From positions 1-46,210 of the forward strand of contig NZ_JQGC01000031.1 in assembly GCF_000743575.1 (NCBI RefSeq): a stretch of 46,210 bases of DNA, given 5' to 3'. The notes below the pieces were generated by a model, which did not search any database, had not been told where the DNA came from, and saw nothing but the letters and a program-made list of their open reading frames with translations. This document shows positions 24,018 to 30,826 of this stretch, piece after piece. Origin of the DNA: Devosia riboflavina. GTDB lineage: Bacteria; Pseudomonadota; Alphaproteobacteria; Rhizobiales; Devosiaceae. The translations under genes and the position numbers were made by a program. Position 1 is the stretch's first letter, and every line of letters begins with the position of its first letter.

Positions 24018-25037
24018 TTACGAAGCGCGGCTGACGCTGTGCAGCACGACTTCGCCGAGTAGCGTCTTCATTTCGCTGTCCGGTAGACCGGCAAGCGCTT
24101 CGACGGCGGCATCGGCATGGGCCCGGGCTTTTTCCAGCGTGCGCGCCAGCGTGTTGTGGCGATTGAAGATTGCGACCACCTGGCTGACTTCGAGCTCGGA
24201 CGCATCGACCTTGCCGAGGGCGCCGGCGATGATGGCGCGTTCGGCCTCGCTGCCTTCGGCGAGAGCGAGGATGACCGGCAGGGTCATCTTGCCTTCGCGA
24301 AGGTCGTCGCCGACATTCTTGCCCAAAGCACCAGACTGCCCACCATAATCGAGCGCATCGTCGACGAGTTGGAAGGCATTGCCCAGTTCAAGGCCATATT
24401 GGGCGAGGGCCGCGCGACCGGCCGCGTCGGCGCCACCGGACATGGCACCCACTTCGCAGGCGGCCTTGAAGAGCACGGCGGTCTTGGCGCGGATCACTTC
24501 GGCATAGTCGGCTTCGGTGGTGGTGAGGTCGCCGGTCTTGGCGAGCTGGAAGACTTCGCCTTCCGCCATGACGGCAGAGGCGGCCGATAGCACGCCGAGC
24601 GCCTGGATGTCGCCGGTTTCGACCATCATCATGAAGGCCTGGCCAAGCAGAAAATCGCCGACAAGGATGGAAGCCTTGTTGCCCCAGACCATGCGGGCGG
24701 CCGGCTTGCCGCGGCGCATGTCGCTCTCGTCGACGACATCGTCGTGCAAGAGGGTGGCATTGTGCATGAATTCGACGGCGGCGGCGAAATTGACCTCGTT
24801 GCCTTTGCCCTTGCCGAAGAGCAGCGCGGCCGCGACGGTCAGCATGGGCCTGAGGCGCTTACCGCCGCTCTCGATGAGATAGCGGGCAAGTTCGGGGACC
24901 ATGTCGACATGCGATTCCGCACGGCTCAGGATCAGGCTATTGACCTTGGCCATGTCGTCGGCGGTCGCTGCAAGCAGCTTGTCGACCGGATTGCCTGTCG
25001 GCGCGTTTTTCTTTTGGGTCAGAACTGAGACCGCCAT
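24018..25037 (-). CDS. ispB: Long-chain polyprenyl diphosphate synthase (octaprenyl/decaprenyl type)
   Basis: A trans-prenyltransferase that builds the ubiquinone side chain. 339 residues. First Asp-rich motif: LLHDDVVDESDMRRG. Second: LVDDALDYGG. GGKRLRPML binds IPP. The residue five positions before the first DDxxD is Ala (NATLLHDD), a small residue that fits a long product. The exact length (C40 or C50) cannot be fixed, but Q-10 is usual in alphaproteobacteria. ATG 25037 has GAGG six bases upstream. An 18-bp perfect palindrome lies just before the Shine-Dalgarno. It is divergent from the methyltransferase gene. Confidence 0.93.
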   Translation of the reverse strand: MAVSVLTQKKNAPTGNPVDKLLAATADDMAKVNSLILSRAESHVDMVPELARYLIESGGKRLRPMLTVAAALLFGKGKGNEVNFAAAVEFMHNATLLHDDVVDESDMRRGKPAARMVWGNKASILVGDFLLGQAFMMMVETGDIQALGVLSAASAVMAEGEVFQLAKTGDLTTTEADYAEVIRAKTAVLFKAACEVGAMSGGADAAGRAALAQYGLELGNAFQLVDDALDYGGQSGALGKNVGDDLREGKMTLPVILALAEGSEAERAIIAGALGKVDASELEVSQVVAIFNRHNTLARTLEKARAHADAAVEALAGLPDSEMKTLLGEVVLHSVSRAS

Positions 25038-25048
25038 TACCGTCCTCG

Positions 25049-25066
25049 TTTGCCGCCGGCGGCAAA
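25049..25066. promoter_or_regulatory. 18-bp perfect palindrome in the polyprenyl synthase leader
   Basis: TTTGCCGCCGGCGGCAAA lies 11 bp upstream of the polyprenyl synthase start codon and immediately before its GAGG. It could be an operator in the divergent promoter region or an RNA hairpin shielding the ribosome site. The role is not known. Confidence 0.4.
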
Positions 25067-25126
25067 TCGGTTGAGCCCGCCATATCAGCGCATGTAAACT
25101 CGCGCAGAACCAGCTTTCAGGGTGCG

Positions 25127-25912
25127 ATGTCCCTAGACCAGCCGACTGACTTTGTAAAACACCAAACCACAACGCGCGATGCCTTTTTGGCAGGCCGGAT
25201 CACTCTGTCGCAACCCCGCAACGGCTTTCGCGCCGGGTTTGACAGCGTGCTGCTCGGCGCGGCGGTGCGGGCGGGCACGGAGGGCCTGCTGGACCTCGGT
25301 GCCGGTGTGGGTACGGCGGGGCTCGTGGCACTGGCAATGGAGCGGGCGCGACACGCCACGCTGGTCGAGCGGCACGGGGAGACGGCGGCGCTGGCGCACG
25401 ACAATGTTGCGAGCAATGGTTTTGTCGGGCGGGCCGAGGTGTTGGTGCTCGATATTCTCGCGCCGGGCTCGGTGCGCAACGCTGCAGGGCTCAGGGCCAA
25501 CCATTTCCAAACCGTGATCGCTAACCCCCCGTTTTTCGAGGCGGGGCAGGGGACGCTGGCGCCGGAGACGAGCCGGGCCGACGCGCGGCATATGGCGCAG
25601 GAAGGGCTCGATGCCTGGGTAAAATGCGCTGCAGGTTGCGCTGCCGGGGGCGGGGAGCTGATCGTCGTTTATCCAGCGCAGGGGCTAACTGCGCTGCTAA
25701 ACGCCATGACCGCGCGATTCGGCGCCATTACGGTCTTGCCGATCTCGCCGCGGGCAGGGCAGGCGGCGACGCGGATTCTGGTGCGCGGCATCAAGGGCTC
25801 GCGCGCGCCGCTGACCTTGCTGGCGGGCCGGGCGCTGCATGGCGAAAGCGGGCGCGATTTTATGCCCGAATTCGATGCCATTTTTCGCGGGGTTGCGGCG
25901 CTCGACTGGTAA
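25127..25912 (+). CDS. TrmN6-like N6-adenine methyltransferase (tRNA1Val type)
   Basis: 261 residues, Rossmann-fold methyltransferase. AdoMet site LLDLGAGVGTAGL (about 54-66), acidic strand-2 end LVERHGE, catalytic IANPPFFEAG (NPPF at 133-136). The N-terminal RITLSQPRNGFRAGFDSVLL is typical of the YfiC/TrmN6 group, where GYR..D.VLL precedes the SAM site. The E. coli relative methylates A37 of tRNA1(Val). The C-terminal half carries ISPRAGQAATRILVRGIKGS. It is divergent from the polyprenyl synthase gene and 45 bp before the S49 peptidase gene. The exact substrate in this organism is inferred. Confidence 0.85.
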   Translation: MSLDQPTDFVKHQTTTRDAFLAGRITLSQPRNGFRAGFDSVLLGAAVRAGTEGLLDLGAGVGTAGLVALAMERARHATLVERHGETAALAHDNVASNGFVGRAEVLVLDILAPGSVRNAAGLRANHFQTVIANPPFFEAGQGTLAPETSRADARHMAQEGLDAWVKCAAGCAAGGGELIVVYPAQGLTALLNAMTARFGAITVLPISPRAGQAATRILVRGIKGSRAPLTLLAGRALHGESGRDFMPEFDAIFRGVAALDW

Positions 25913-25957
25913 TCCGCGGCCGCCATGCCTAAATCACTGAAAAATCATGGAGGGGAC

Positions 25958-26800
25958 ATGGCTGGAACACCTGCACGCAAACCGAACTGGTTCGTACGTC
26001 TCGTTCGCCGTCCCACCACCATTCCGGTCGTGCGCCTTCATGGCGTCATCGCTGCCGAACTGCGGCCGGGGCGCCTCAATATCGAATCCGTCGAACCGCT
26101 TCTCAAGCGCGCCTTCGACATGCGGTCGGCGCCGGCCGTCGCCGTTGTCGTTAATTCGCCCGGCGGCTCTCCGGTGCAGAGCCGGTTGATTTCCAATCGC
26201 ATTCGGCAATTGGCCGACGAAACCGGAAAGCCGGTGCTGGTCTTCGTGGAAGATGCAGCGGCCTCGGGCGGCTATTTCATTGCCGTAGCGGGCGACGAGA
26301 TCATCGTCGATCCCTCGTCCATTGTCGGTTCCATCGGCGTCATTATGGCGACCTTCGGTTTCGTCGGGGCGCTCGAAAAGCTCGGTGTCGAGCGGCGCGT
26401 GCACACGGCGGGGCGCAACAAATCGACGCTCGATCCCTTCCTGCCGGAAAAGGCCGAGGACGTCGAACGCATCAAGCGCTTTGAGCTCGATATCCATCAG
26501 GTCTTCATCGACCATGTGAAGCACCATCGCACCGGCAGGCTCAAGGCGGAAGACGATGTGCTCTTCACCGGCGAATGGTGGCCGGGCCTGCGCGGGGTCG
26601 AACTGGGGCTGGTGGACAGTATCGGCGAACTGCATTCGACGCTGCGCGAGCGCTATGGCCGCGATATTGTGCTCAAACCCATTGCGGCGAAACGGCCGTT
26701 CTTTGCGCTGCCGCGTCTCGGCTTTTCGGCCCGAGGCATGGTAGACGAGGTATCGACCACTATCGATGATCGCGCGCTCTGGGCGCGCCTGGGCCTTTAG
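25958..26800 (+). CDS. S49-family signal-peptide peptidase-like serine protease (SppA/SohB)
   Basis: 280 residues, short single-domain form. Nucleophile Ser103 in AASGGYFIAVAGDEI and general base Lys155 in AGRNKSTLDPF. The spacing of 52 residues equals that of the Ser/Lys dyad in Bacillus SppA (147/199, from memory). VVNSPGGSPVQS lines the oxyanion site. No clear N-terminal membrane helix is seen (KPNWFVRLVRRPTTIPVVRLHG), which is unusual for SppA and suggests peripheral or cytosolic placement. I chose ATG 25958 (GGAGGGG just upstream). It is followed three bases later by a small membrane protein gene. Confidence 0.9.
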   Translation: MAGTPARKPNWFVRLVRRPTTIPVVRLHGVIAAELRPGRLNIESVEPLLKRAFDMRSAPAVAVVVNSPGGSPVQSRLISNRIRQLADETGKPVLVFVEDAAASGGYFIAVAGDEIIVDPSSIVGSIGVIMATFGFVGALEKLGVERRVHTAGRNKSTLDPFLPEKAEDVERIKRFELDIHQVFIDHVKHHRTGRLKAEDDVLFTGEWWPGLRGVELGLVDSIGELHSTLRERYGRDIVLKPIAAKRPFFALPRLGFSARGMVDEVSTTIDDRALWARLGL

Positions 26801-26803
26801 ACC

Positions 26804-27034
26804 ATGTTGCTGCGTATCCTGATATTCACCGTATTGGCGCTGATGGTCTATTTCGGCATTCGCCGCATCTGGAAGGACTGGTCGCAAAAGTTCGATAGCG
26901 ACGCCAAGGAAGAAAAGCGCCTGCGCCACGAACGCGACCTGGCAGAGCGCCAGCGACCCGACGTGATCGACCTCAAGCGCGGCGACGACGGCACTTTCAG
27001 GCCGGGAGACAAGGATAACGGCCGGCGCAATTGA
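26804..27034 (+). CDS. Small membrane protein, hypothetical
   Basis: 76 residues from ATG 26804, three bases after the S49 peptidase stop, so probably translated from the same transcript. One N-terminal membrane helix (LLRILIFTVLALMVYFGI), then a highly charged helix (WKDWSQKFDSDAKEEKRLRHERDLAERQ) ending VIDLKRGDDGTFRPGDKDN. This is the layout of a single-pass anchor with a cytosolic tail. No family name is recognised. Linkage to the peptidase, which lacks its own membrane helix, suggests it could tether or regulate it; speculative. Confidence 0.75.
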   Translation: MLLRILIFTVLALMVYFGIRRIWKDWSQKFDSDAKEEKRLRHERDLAERQRPDVIDLKRGDDGTFRPGDKDNGRRN

Positions 27035-27097
27035 GATTGCGTGGGTTCCAGTAGCGCCTTATCCTTGCCGAGGCGGCGGTCTTGGGAGGGTCTCGCT

Positions 27098-28072
27098 GTG
27101 AGCGAGGAGGACGACCGGGCCGAGATATTGGCACTGATCCACGCCAATCGCATCGGCATCTGGACCAAGAATTACGAGCTTTGGTCATCCTGTTTCGTGC
27201 ATGCCCCCTATATCACGCGCTGGGGCTATAACGTCCAGGGTGGACCATTCGTGCGCCGCTCGTGGGACGAGCTGGCGCGTCGCGCCGTATCGGTATTCGC
27301 CGGCGGTGGCGAGATGCCCTATGACGCCAACTTTGCCCACAACACGACGGTCGAGAACCTGACCCTGCGCATCTATGGCGACATGGCCTGGGCGGCATTC
27401 GACCAGCAATATCCCCAAAGCGGCCATCCGGGCTTCAGGGGCTCGGGCCTTACCCATGAACTTCGTGTTTTTGAGCGCCATGAAGGGCGCTGGAAGATCG
27501 CGGTGCTCGGACACATGGGCAATGACGGCTTTCACGATGGCGCCGCCATCCTCGAACTGGATGCCGAGGGCACGATCCATTGGGCCAGCGCGGAGGCCCT
27601 GCGGCGCCTGGAGGATGACGACGATCTGGTCATCCGCAATGGCAGGCTCCGGGTGCGCGACGCGGCCTGTCAGCGCCGCTTGACCGCCGCCCTGGCCTGG
27701 GCAGCCAATGTTGATAGCGGCTACAATTCCGGCCGCGGCAGCCTGCCGATCGTGCAGGGCGCCGGCGAGGGCCTGCCCACAAGGGTCTGGTGGGTGCAGG
27801 TCGAAGGCGGCGTCATCTATTTCCTGATGGACGGACAGGGATTGACCGAAGCGCGCCTCGATGTTGCCGCTGCCATTTACGGCCTTTCTGCCGGCCAACG
27901 GCGGTTGGCAGGCCTTGTCGCCGATGGTCAATCGCTTCCCGATGCGGCCCGCGAAATGGGTATCTCGGCCAATACCGCGAAAACCCATCTGCAGCGCATC
28001 TATGACAAGACCGGCGTTCATACCCAGCCGGCGCTGGTGCGCGTGCTGCTCTCGGTAGGCATGCCCCTGTAG
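27098..28072 (+). CDS. NTF2/SnoaL-like sensor fused to a LuxR-type HTH regulator
   Basis: A 324-residue transcription factor. Residues about 5-145 fit an NTF2/SnoaL-like cone (EDDRAEILALIHANRIGIWTKNYELW, the ARRAVSVF stretch, YGDMAWAAFDQQY, HEGRWKIAVLGHMG). The middle (150-250) shows a weak PAS-like pattern (DGAAILELDAEGTIHWASAEALRRL). The end is a LuxR HTH (LSAGQRRLAGLVADGQSLPDAAREMGISANTAKTHLQRIY). I chose GTG 27098 with GGAGG 8 nt upstream. A ligand-binding cone joined to a LuxR HTH is unusual. It is 64 bp downstream of the small membrane protein gene. Target genes are unknown. Confidence 0.78.
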   Translation: MSEEDDRAEILALIHANRIGIWTKNYELWSSCFVHAPYITRWGYNVQGGPFVRRSWDELARRAVSVFAGGGEMPYDANFAHNTTVENLTLRIYGDMAWAAFDQQYPQSGHPGFRGSGLTHELRVFERHEGRWKIAVLGHMGNDGFHDGAAILELDAEGTIHWASAEALRRLEDDDDLVIRNGRLRVRDAACQRRLTAALAWAANVDSGYNSGRGSLPIVQGAGEGLPTRVWWVQVEGGVIYFLMDGQGLTEARLDVAAAIYGLSAGQRRLAGLVADGQSLPDAAREMGISANTAKTHLQRIYDKTGVHTQPALVRVLLSVGMPL

Positions 28073-28191
28073 CCGCCCAACGCTGGCTTCGTCACCCGAT
28101 CGGGCGACACCAACCTGTAGCACGATCCGCGCACAGCCTTTTTCGAGCGCCGGGCCTAGCCTTCCAGCATCCGATTTGCCGGGAGGCTGTC

Positions 28192-28416
28192 ATGGCCGTC
28201 GAAACGCTCTTCGTATCCCTAACCAAGTCTTATTCTCCTATTCGCCCGCGCTGGCAGAAGCGCCTCATTGCCCGTTATCGCCTCTGGCGGATGGGCGTCA
28301 GCCGAGAACTGCAACTGGGCGGGCTCGGTGCACGGCGGCGGGCCGATATCGGTCGGCCCGAGGGTAAAAAATCTCGCTGGCTGGATGAATTGATGCGCAG
28401 CTACCGCATGCGCTGA
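28192..28416 (+). CDS. Small DUF1127-like basic protein
   Basis: 74 residues with GGGAGG five bases before ATG 28192. Strongly basic. The region RRADIGRPEG echoes the (L)ADIGLxR end of DUF1127 proteins, and RWQKRLIARYRLWRMGVSRELQLGGLGA sits where their arginine-rich helix lies. The DUF1127 fit is weak, as the Leu-Asp-Asp core is altered. In other alphaproteobacteria DUF1127 proteins affect phosphate and small-RNA processes; no role is claimed here. An imperfect palindrome GTCACCCGATCGGGCGAC (28091-28108) lies between this gene and the LuxR gene. Confidence 0.55.
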   Translation: MAVETLFVSLTKSYSPIRPRWQKRLIARYRLWRMGVSRELQLGGLGARRRADIGRPEGKKSRWLDELMRSYRMR

Positions 28417-28488
28417 GCGCCAAGCGCCATTGACCGTGCCGGGCGGTCAAACTAGAGGTTTGTCCCGCAGATTTGCAGGACCGCTGAC

Positions 28489-29412
28489 ATGACCTCTCGC
28501 CCCGCTCACATGGACCCGAAGAATTCCTTCCAGGGTCTGATCCTGACGCTCCAGAATTTCTGGGCCGAGCAGGGTTGTGTCATTCTCCAGCCCTATGACA
28601 TGCAGATGGGCGCCGGTACGTTCCACACCGCGACCACCCTGCGCGCGCTGGGGCCGAAGGCCTGGAAGGCCGCCTACGTGCAGCCCTCGCGCCGTCCCAA
28701 GGACGGGCGCTATGGCGAGAACCCGAACCGGCTTCAGCACTATTATCAGTTCCAGGTGATCCTGAAGCCTTCGCCGGACAATATCCAGCAGCTCTATCTC
28801 GACTCGCTGGCCGCCATCGGTCTCGACGCGTCGGTGCATGATATTCGCTTTGTGGAAGACGATTGGGAAAGCCCGACGCTCGGCGCCTGGGGTCTTGGCT
28901 GGGAATGCTGGTGCGACGGGATGGAAGTTTCCCAGTTCACCTATTTCCAGCAGGTGGCGGGCTTTGAATGCTCGCCGGTGCCGGGCGAAATCACCTATGG
29001 GCTCGAACGCCTCGCCATGTATGTGCAGGGCGTCGAAAACGTCTACGACCTCAATTTCAACGGCCGCGAAGGCGATGAAAAGGTCACCTATGGCGACGTG
29101 TTCCTGCAGAACGAGCAGGAGTCCTCGAAGTACAATTTTGAGGCTGCGGACACCGACATCCTGTTCCGCCATTTCGAAGACGCGGAAAAGGAATGCCGCG
29201 CCATTCTCGCCAAGGGCGCCGAGGGCAATCGCCAGACCATGGCCATTCCGGCCTATGAGCAGGTCGTCAAAGCCTCGCACAATTTCAACATGCTCGATGC
29301 GCGCGGCGTGATCTCGGTAACCGAGCGACAGAGCTACATCCTGCGCATTCGCGAACTGGCCAAGGCCTGCGGCGAGGCCTGGCTGCAAACGGCGGGCGGC
29401 GGCGCGGAATAG
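28489..29412 (+). CDS. glyQ: Glycyl-tRNA synthetase alpha subunit
   Basis: The catalytic alpha chain of the alpha2beta2 class II glycyl-tRNA synthetase. 307 residues with SFQGLILTLQNFWAEQGC, QPYDMQMGAGTFHTATTLRALG (motif 2 zone), YVQPSRRPKDGRYGENPNRLQHYYQFQV and, near the middle, EITYGLERLAMYVQG (motif 3 Arg). Length and motifs are normal. It is not next to its partner. The beta-subunit gene glyS lies 3.7 kb downstream on the same strand, separated by rnk (opposite strand), lemA, a DUF2207 gene and a small unknown gene. Identification is firm. Confidence 0.97.
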   Translation: MTSRPAHMDPKNSFQGLILTLQNFWAEQGCVILQPYDMQMGAGTFHTATTLRALGPKAWKAAYVQPSRRPKDGRYGENPNRLQHYYQFQVILKPSPDNIQQLYLDSLAAIGLDASVHDIRFVEDDWESPTLGAWGLGWECWCDGMEVSQFTYFQQVAGFECSPVPGEITYGLERLAMYVQGVENVYDLNFNGREGDEKVTYGDVFLQNEQESSKYNFEAADTDILFRHFEDAEKECRAILAKGAEGNRQTMAIPAYEQVVKASHNFNMLDARGVISVTERQSYILRIRELAKACGEAWLQTAGGGAE

Positions 29413-29442
29413 TTTTCGCGCACTATTTAGCAATCACTCCAT

Positions 29443-29512
29443 TGTCACCCCGGCGAAGGCCGGGGCCCATCTTGAGATATCAGGATGGATCCCGGCCTTC
29501 GCCGGGATGACA
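29443..29512. repeat. Palindromic intergenic repeat, family B, copy 2
   Basis: Reverse-oriented relative of the element at 10905-10974. It starts TGTCACCCCGGCGAAGGCCG and ends CGGCCTTCGCCGGGATGACA, with a CATCTTGAGATATCAGGATG linker. It lies between the convergent glyQ and rnk genes. Confidence 0.85.
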
Positions 29513-29561
29513 GCGGGTGGTTTTCAGTGCCCTCCGGCAAGAAGCGATTGCCCTCTCGCTG

Positions 29562-29969
29562 CTAGGCGATTGCCGGCGCCAGCACCGAAACCACGGTCAG
29601 TTTGTGGCGCTTGTCGGCGCGGTCGCGCCAGGTGATCGACTGGCCGACCTTGAGGCCGACAAGAGCCGTGCCGATGGGCGTCATCACCGAAATGCGGCCG
29701 GCTTCGATGTCGGCGTCGGCCGGGTAAACCAGCGTGACGGTCTGCTCCTTGTCGGCATTGGTGACATAGGTGATCGACGAGCCCATGCGGACGACGCCTT
29801 CGGGCAGTTTTTCGTCGGCAACCACCTTGGCGCGTTCCAGCTCTTCGAGGAGCCGGTCGGCAAGATCGGGCAGGCGTTCGAGGCTCGCCAGCGCGAGGGA
29901 ATTGAGCTTGGTGTGGTCGGCGCGGCCAAGAGTGATGGCGGGCGCAAGGTCCCTGCGAATATCGTTCAT
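29562..29969 (-). CDS. rnk: Nucleoside diphosphate kinase regulator (Rnk/GreA family)
   Basis: A 135-residue member of the Rnk group, a GreA/GreB relative that binds RNA polymerase. Short N-terminal coiled coil (LGRADHTKLNSLALASLERLPDLADRLLEELERAKVV) instead of the long GreA coil, then the FKBP-like C-domain (VRMGSSITYVTNADKEQTVTLVYPADADIEAGRISVMTPIGTALVGLKVGQSITW). Its effect on polymerase backtracking differs from GreA in known cases. It points toward glyQ (convergent). The start faces the lemA promoter region about 300 bp away. Confidence 0.9.
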   Translation of the reverse strand: MNDIRRDLAPAITLGRADHTKLNSLALASLERLPDLADRLLEELERAKVVADEKLPEGVVRMGSSITYVTNADKEQTVTLVYPADADIEAGRISVMTPIGTALVGLKVGQSITWRDRADKRHKLTVVSVLAPAIA

Positions 29970-30269
29970 TTAGAAAATCCTGATGTGCTGCGGCCGCAAC
30001 AATGCGCGGCGTCTGAAGCGGTCTTGAATAAGGGTGAACTGGGAGCCGGGGTGGCGAAAGTGCCTGAACCCTAAGCAGGCTCCGGCGCGCGCATGCCTAG
30101 GGTATCTATCCTGCGAGGAGGATGGTGCAGCTATGGCTTGGGCGCGAAATGTTCATGCGCTCAAAGCTAGGGATTGCGCCGGGGAAGTCAAGCCCGACCC
30201 TGCCTCGCCCATTGCAAGGCTTTGAGCAAACTGCCAGTCTCCGGCCGGAACGCTGTGAGGGACGCGCCT
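29970..30269. other. 300-bp gap between rnk and lemA
   Basis: A divergent promoter region for rnk and lemA. I find no convincing -35/-10. GCGAGGAGG lies just before an ATG at 30122 whose frame would run into lemA out of frame, and a 31-codon ATG frame at 30133-30225 has no family likeness. Neither is called a gene. Confidence 0.5.
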
Positions 30270-30824
30270 ATGGAATGGGTCATCTTAGCGCTGGTGGTTG
30301 CGGCTGCCGGCTATGCCATTGTCATCTACAATGGGCTGGTGAAAAACCGGCAGATGGTCGAGGAGGGCTGGTCGGGCATCGATGTGCAATTGAAGCGCCG
30401 CACCGATCTCATTCCCAACCTCATGGAGACGGTGAAGGGCTATATGAGCCATGAGCGCGAGACGCTCGAGGCTGTCACCAATGCTCGCGCCGCCGCGACC
30501 GCCGCAGCCAATGGCACGCCGGAACAGCGCGCCGCGGCCGAGGGGCAGTTGACCTCCGCGCTGGGGCGTTTGATTGCGACGGCGGAGGCCTATCCCGACC
30601 TCAAGGCCAACACCAATTTCCTGGAATTTCAGGAAGCGCTGCAGACGGTGGAGGACGAAATTCAGATGTCGCGCCGCTACTACAATGGCGCGGTGCGCAA
30701 CCTGAATATCCAGGTCGAATCCTTTCCCTCCAATCTCATCGCCAATGCTTTCAAGTTCATCAAGGCGCAGTATTTCGAGCTTGAGAACGAGGCCGACCGG
30801 CAGGTTCCCAACGTAAAATTCTAG
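30270..30824 (+). CDS. lemA: LemA family protein
   Basis: 184 residues, single N-terminal membrane helix (WVILALVVAAAGYAIVIYNG), then a helical bundle: LVKNRQMVEEGWSGIDVQLKRRTDLIPNLMETVKGYM, FLEFQEALQTVEDEIQMSRRYYNGAVRNLNIQVESFPSNLIANAFKF. These are the family hallmarks. Members are inner-membrane proteins with the helical part outside the cytosol. Function is poorly known, but they are often next to DUF2207 or TPM-domain membrane proteins. I chose ATG 30270 (GAGGGA about 7 nt upstream). The DUF2207 gene follows two bases after the stop codon, so the pair is one unit. Confidence 0.92.
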   Translation: MEWVILALVVAAAGYAIVIYNGLVKNRQMVEEGWSGIDVQLKRRTDLIPNLMETVKGYMSHERETLEAVTNARAAATAAANGTPEQRAAAEGQLTSALGRLIATAEAYPDLKANTNFLEFQEALQTVEDEIQMSRRYYNGAVRNLNIQVESFPSNLIANAFKFIKAQYFELENEADRQVPNVKF

Positions 30825-30826
30825 GC

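Noticed and set aside
30122..30454. 110-codon frame with a strong GAGGAGG before its ATG
   Set aside because: It overlaps lemA by 185 bp in another frame, and the downstream codons are a shadow of lemA.
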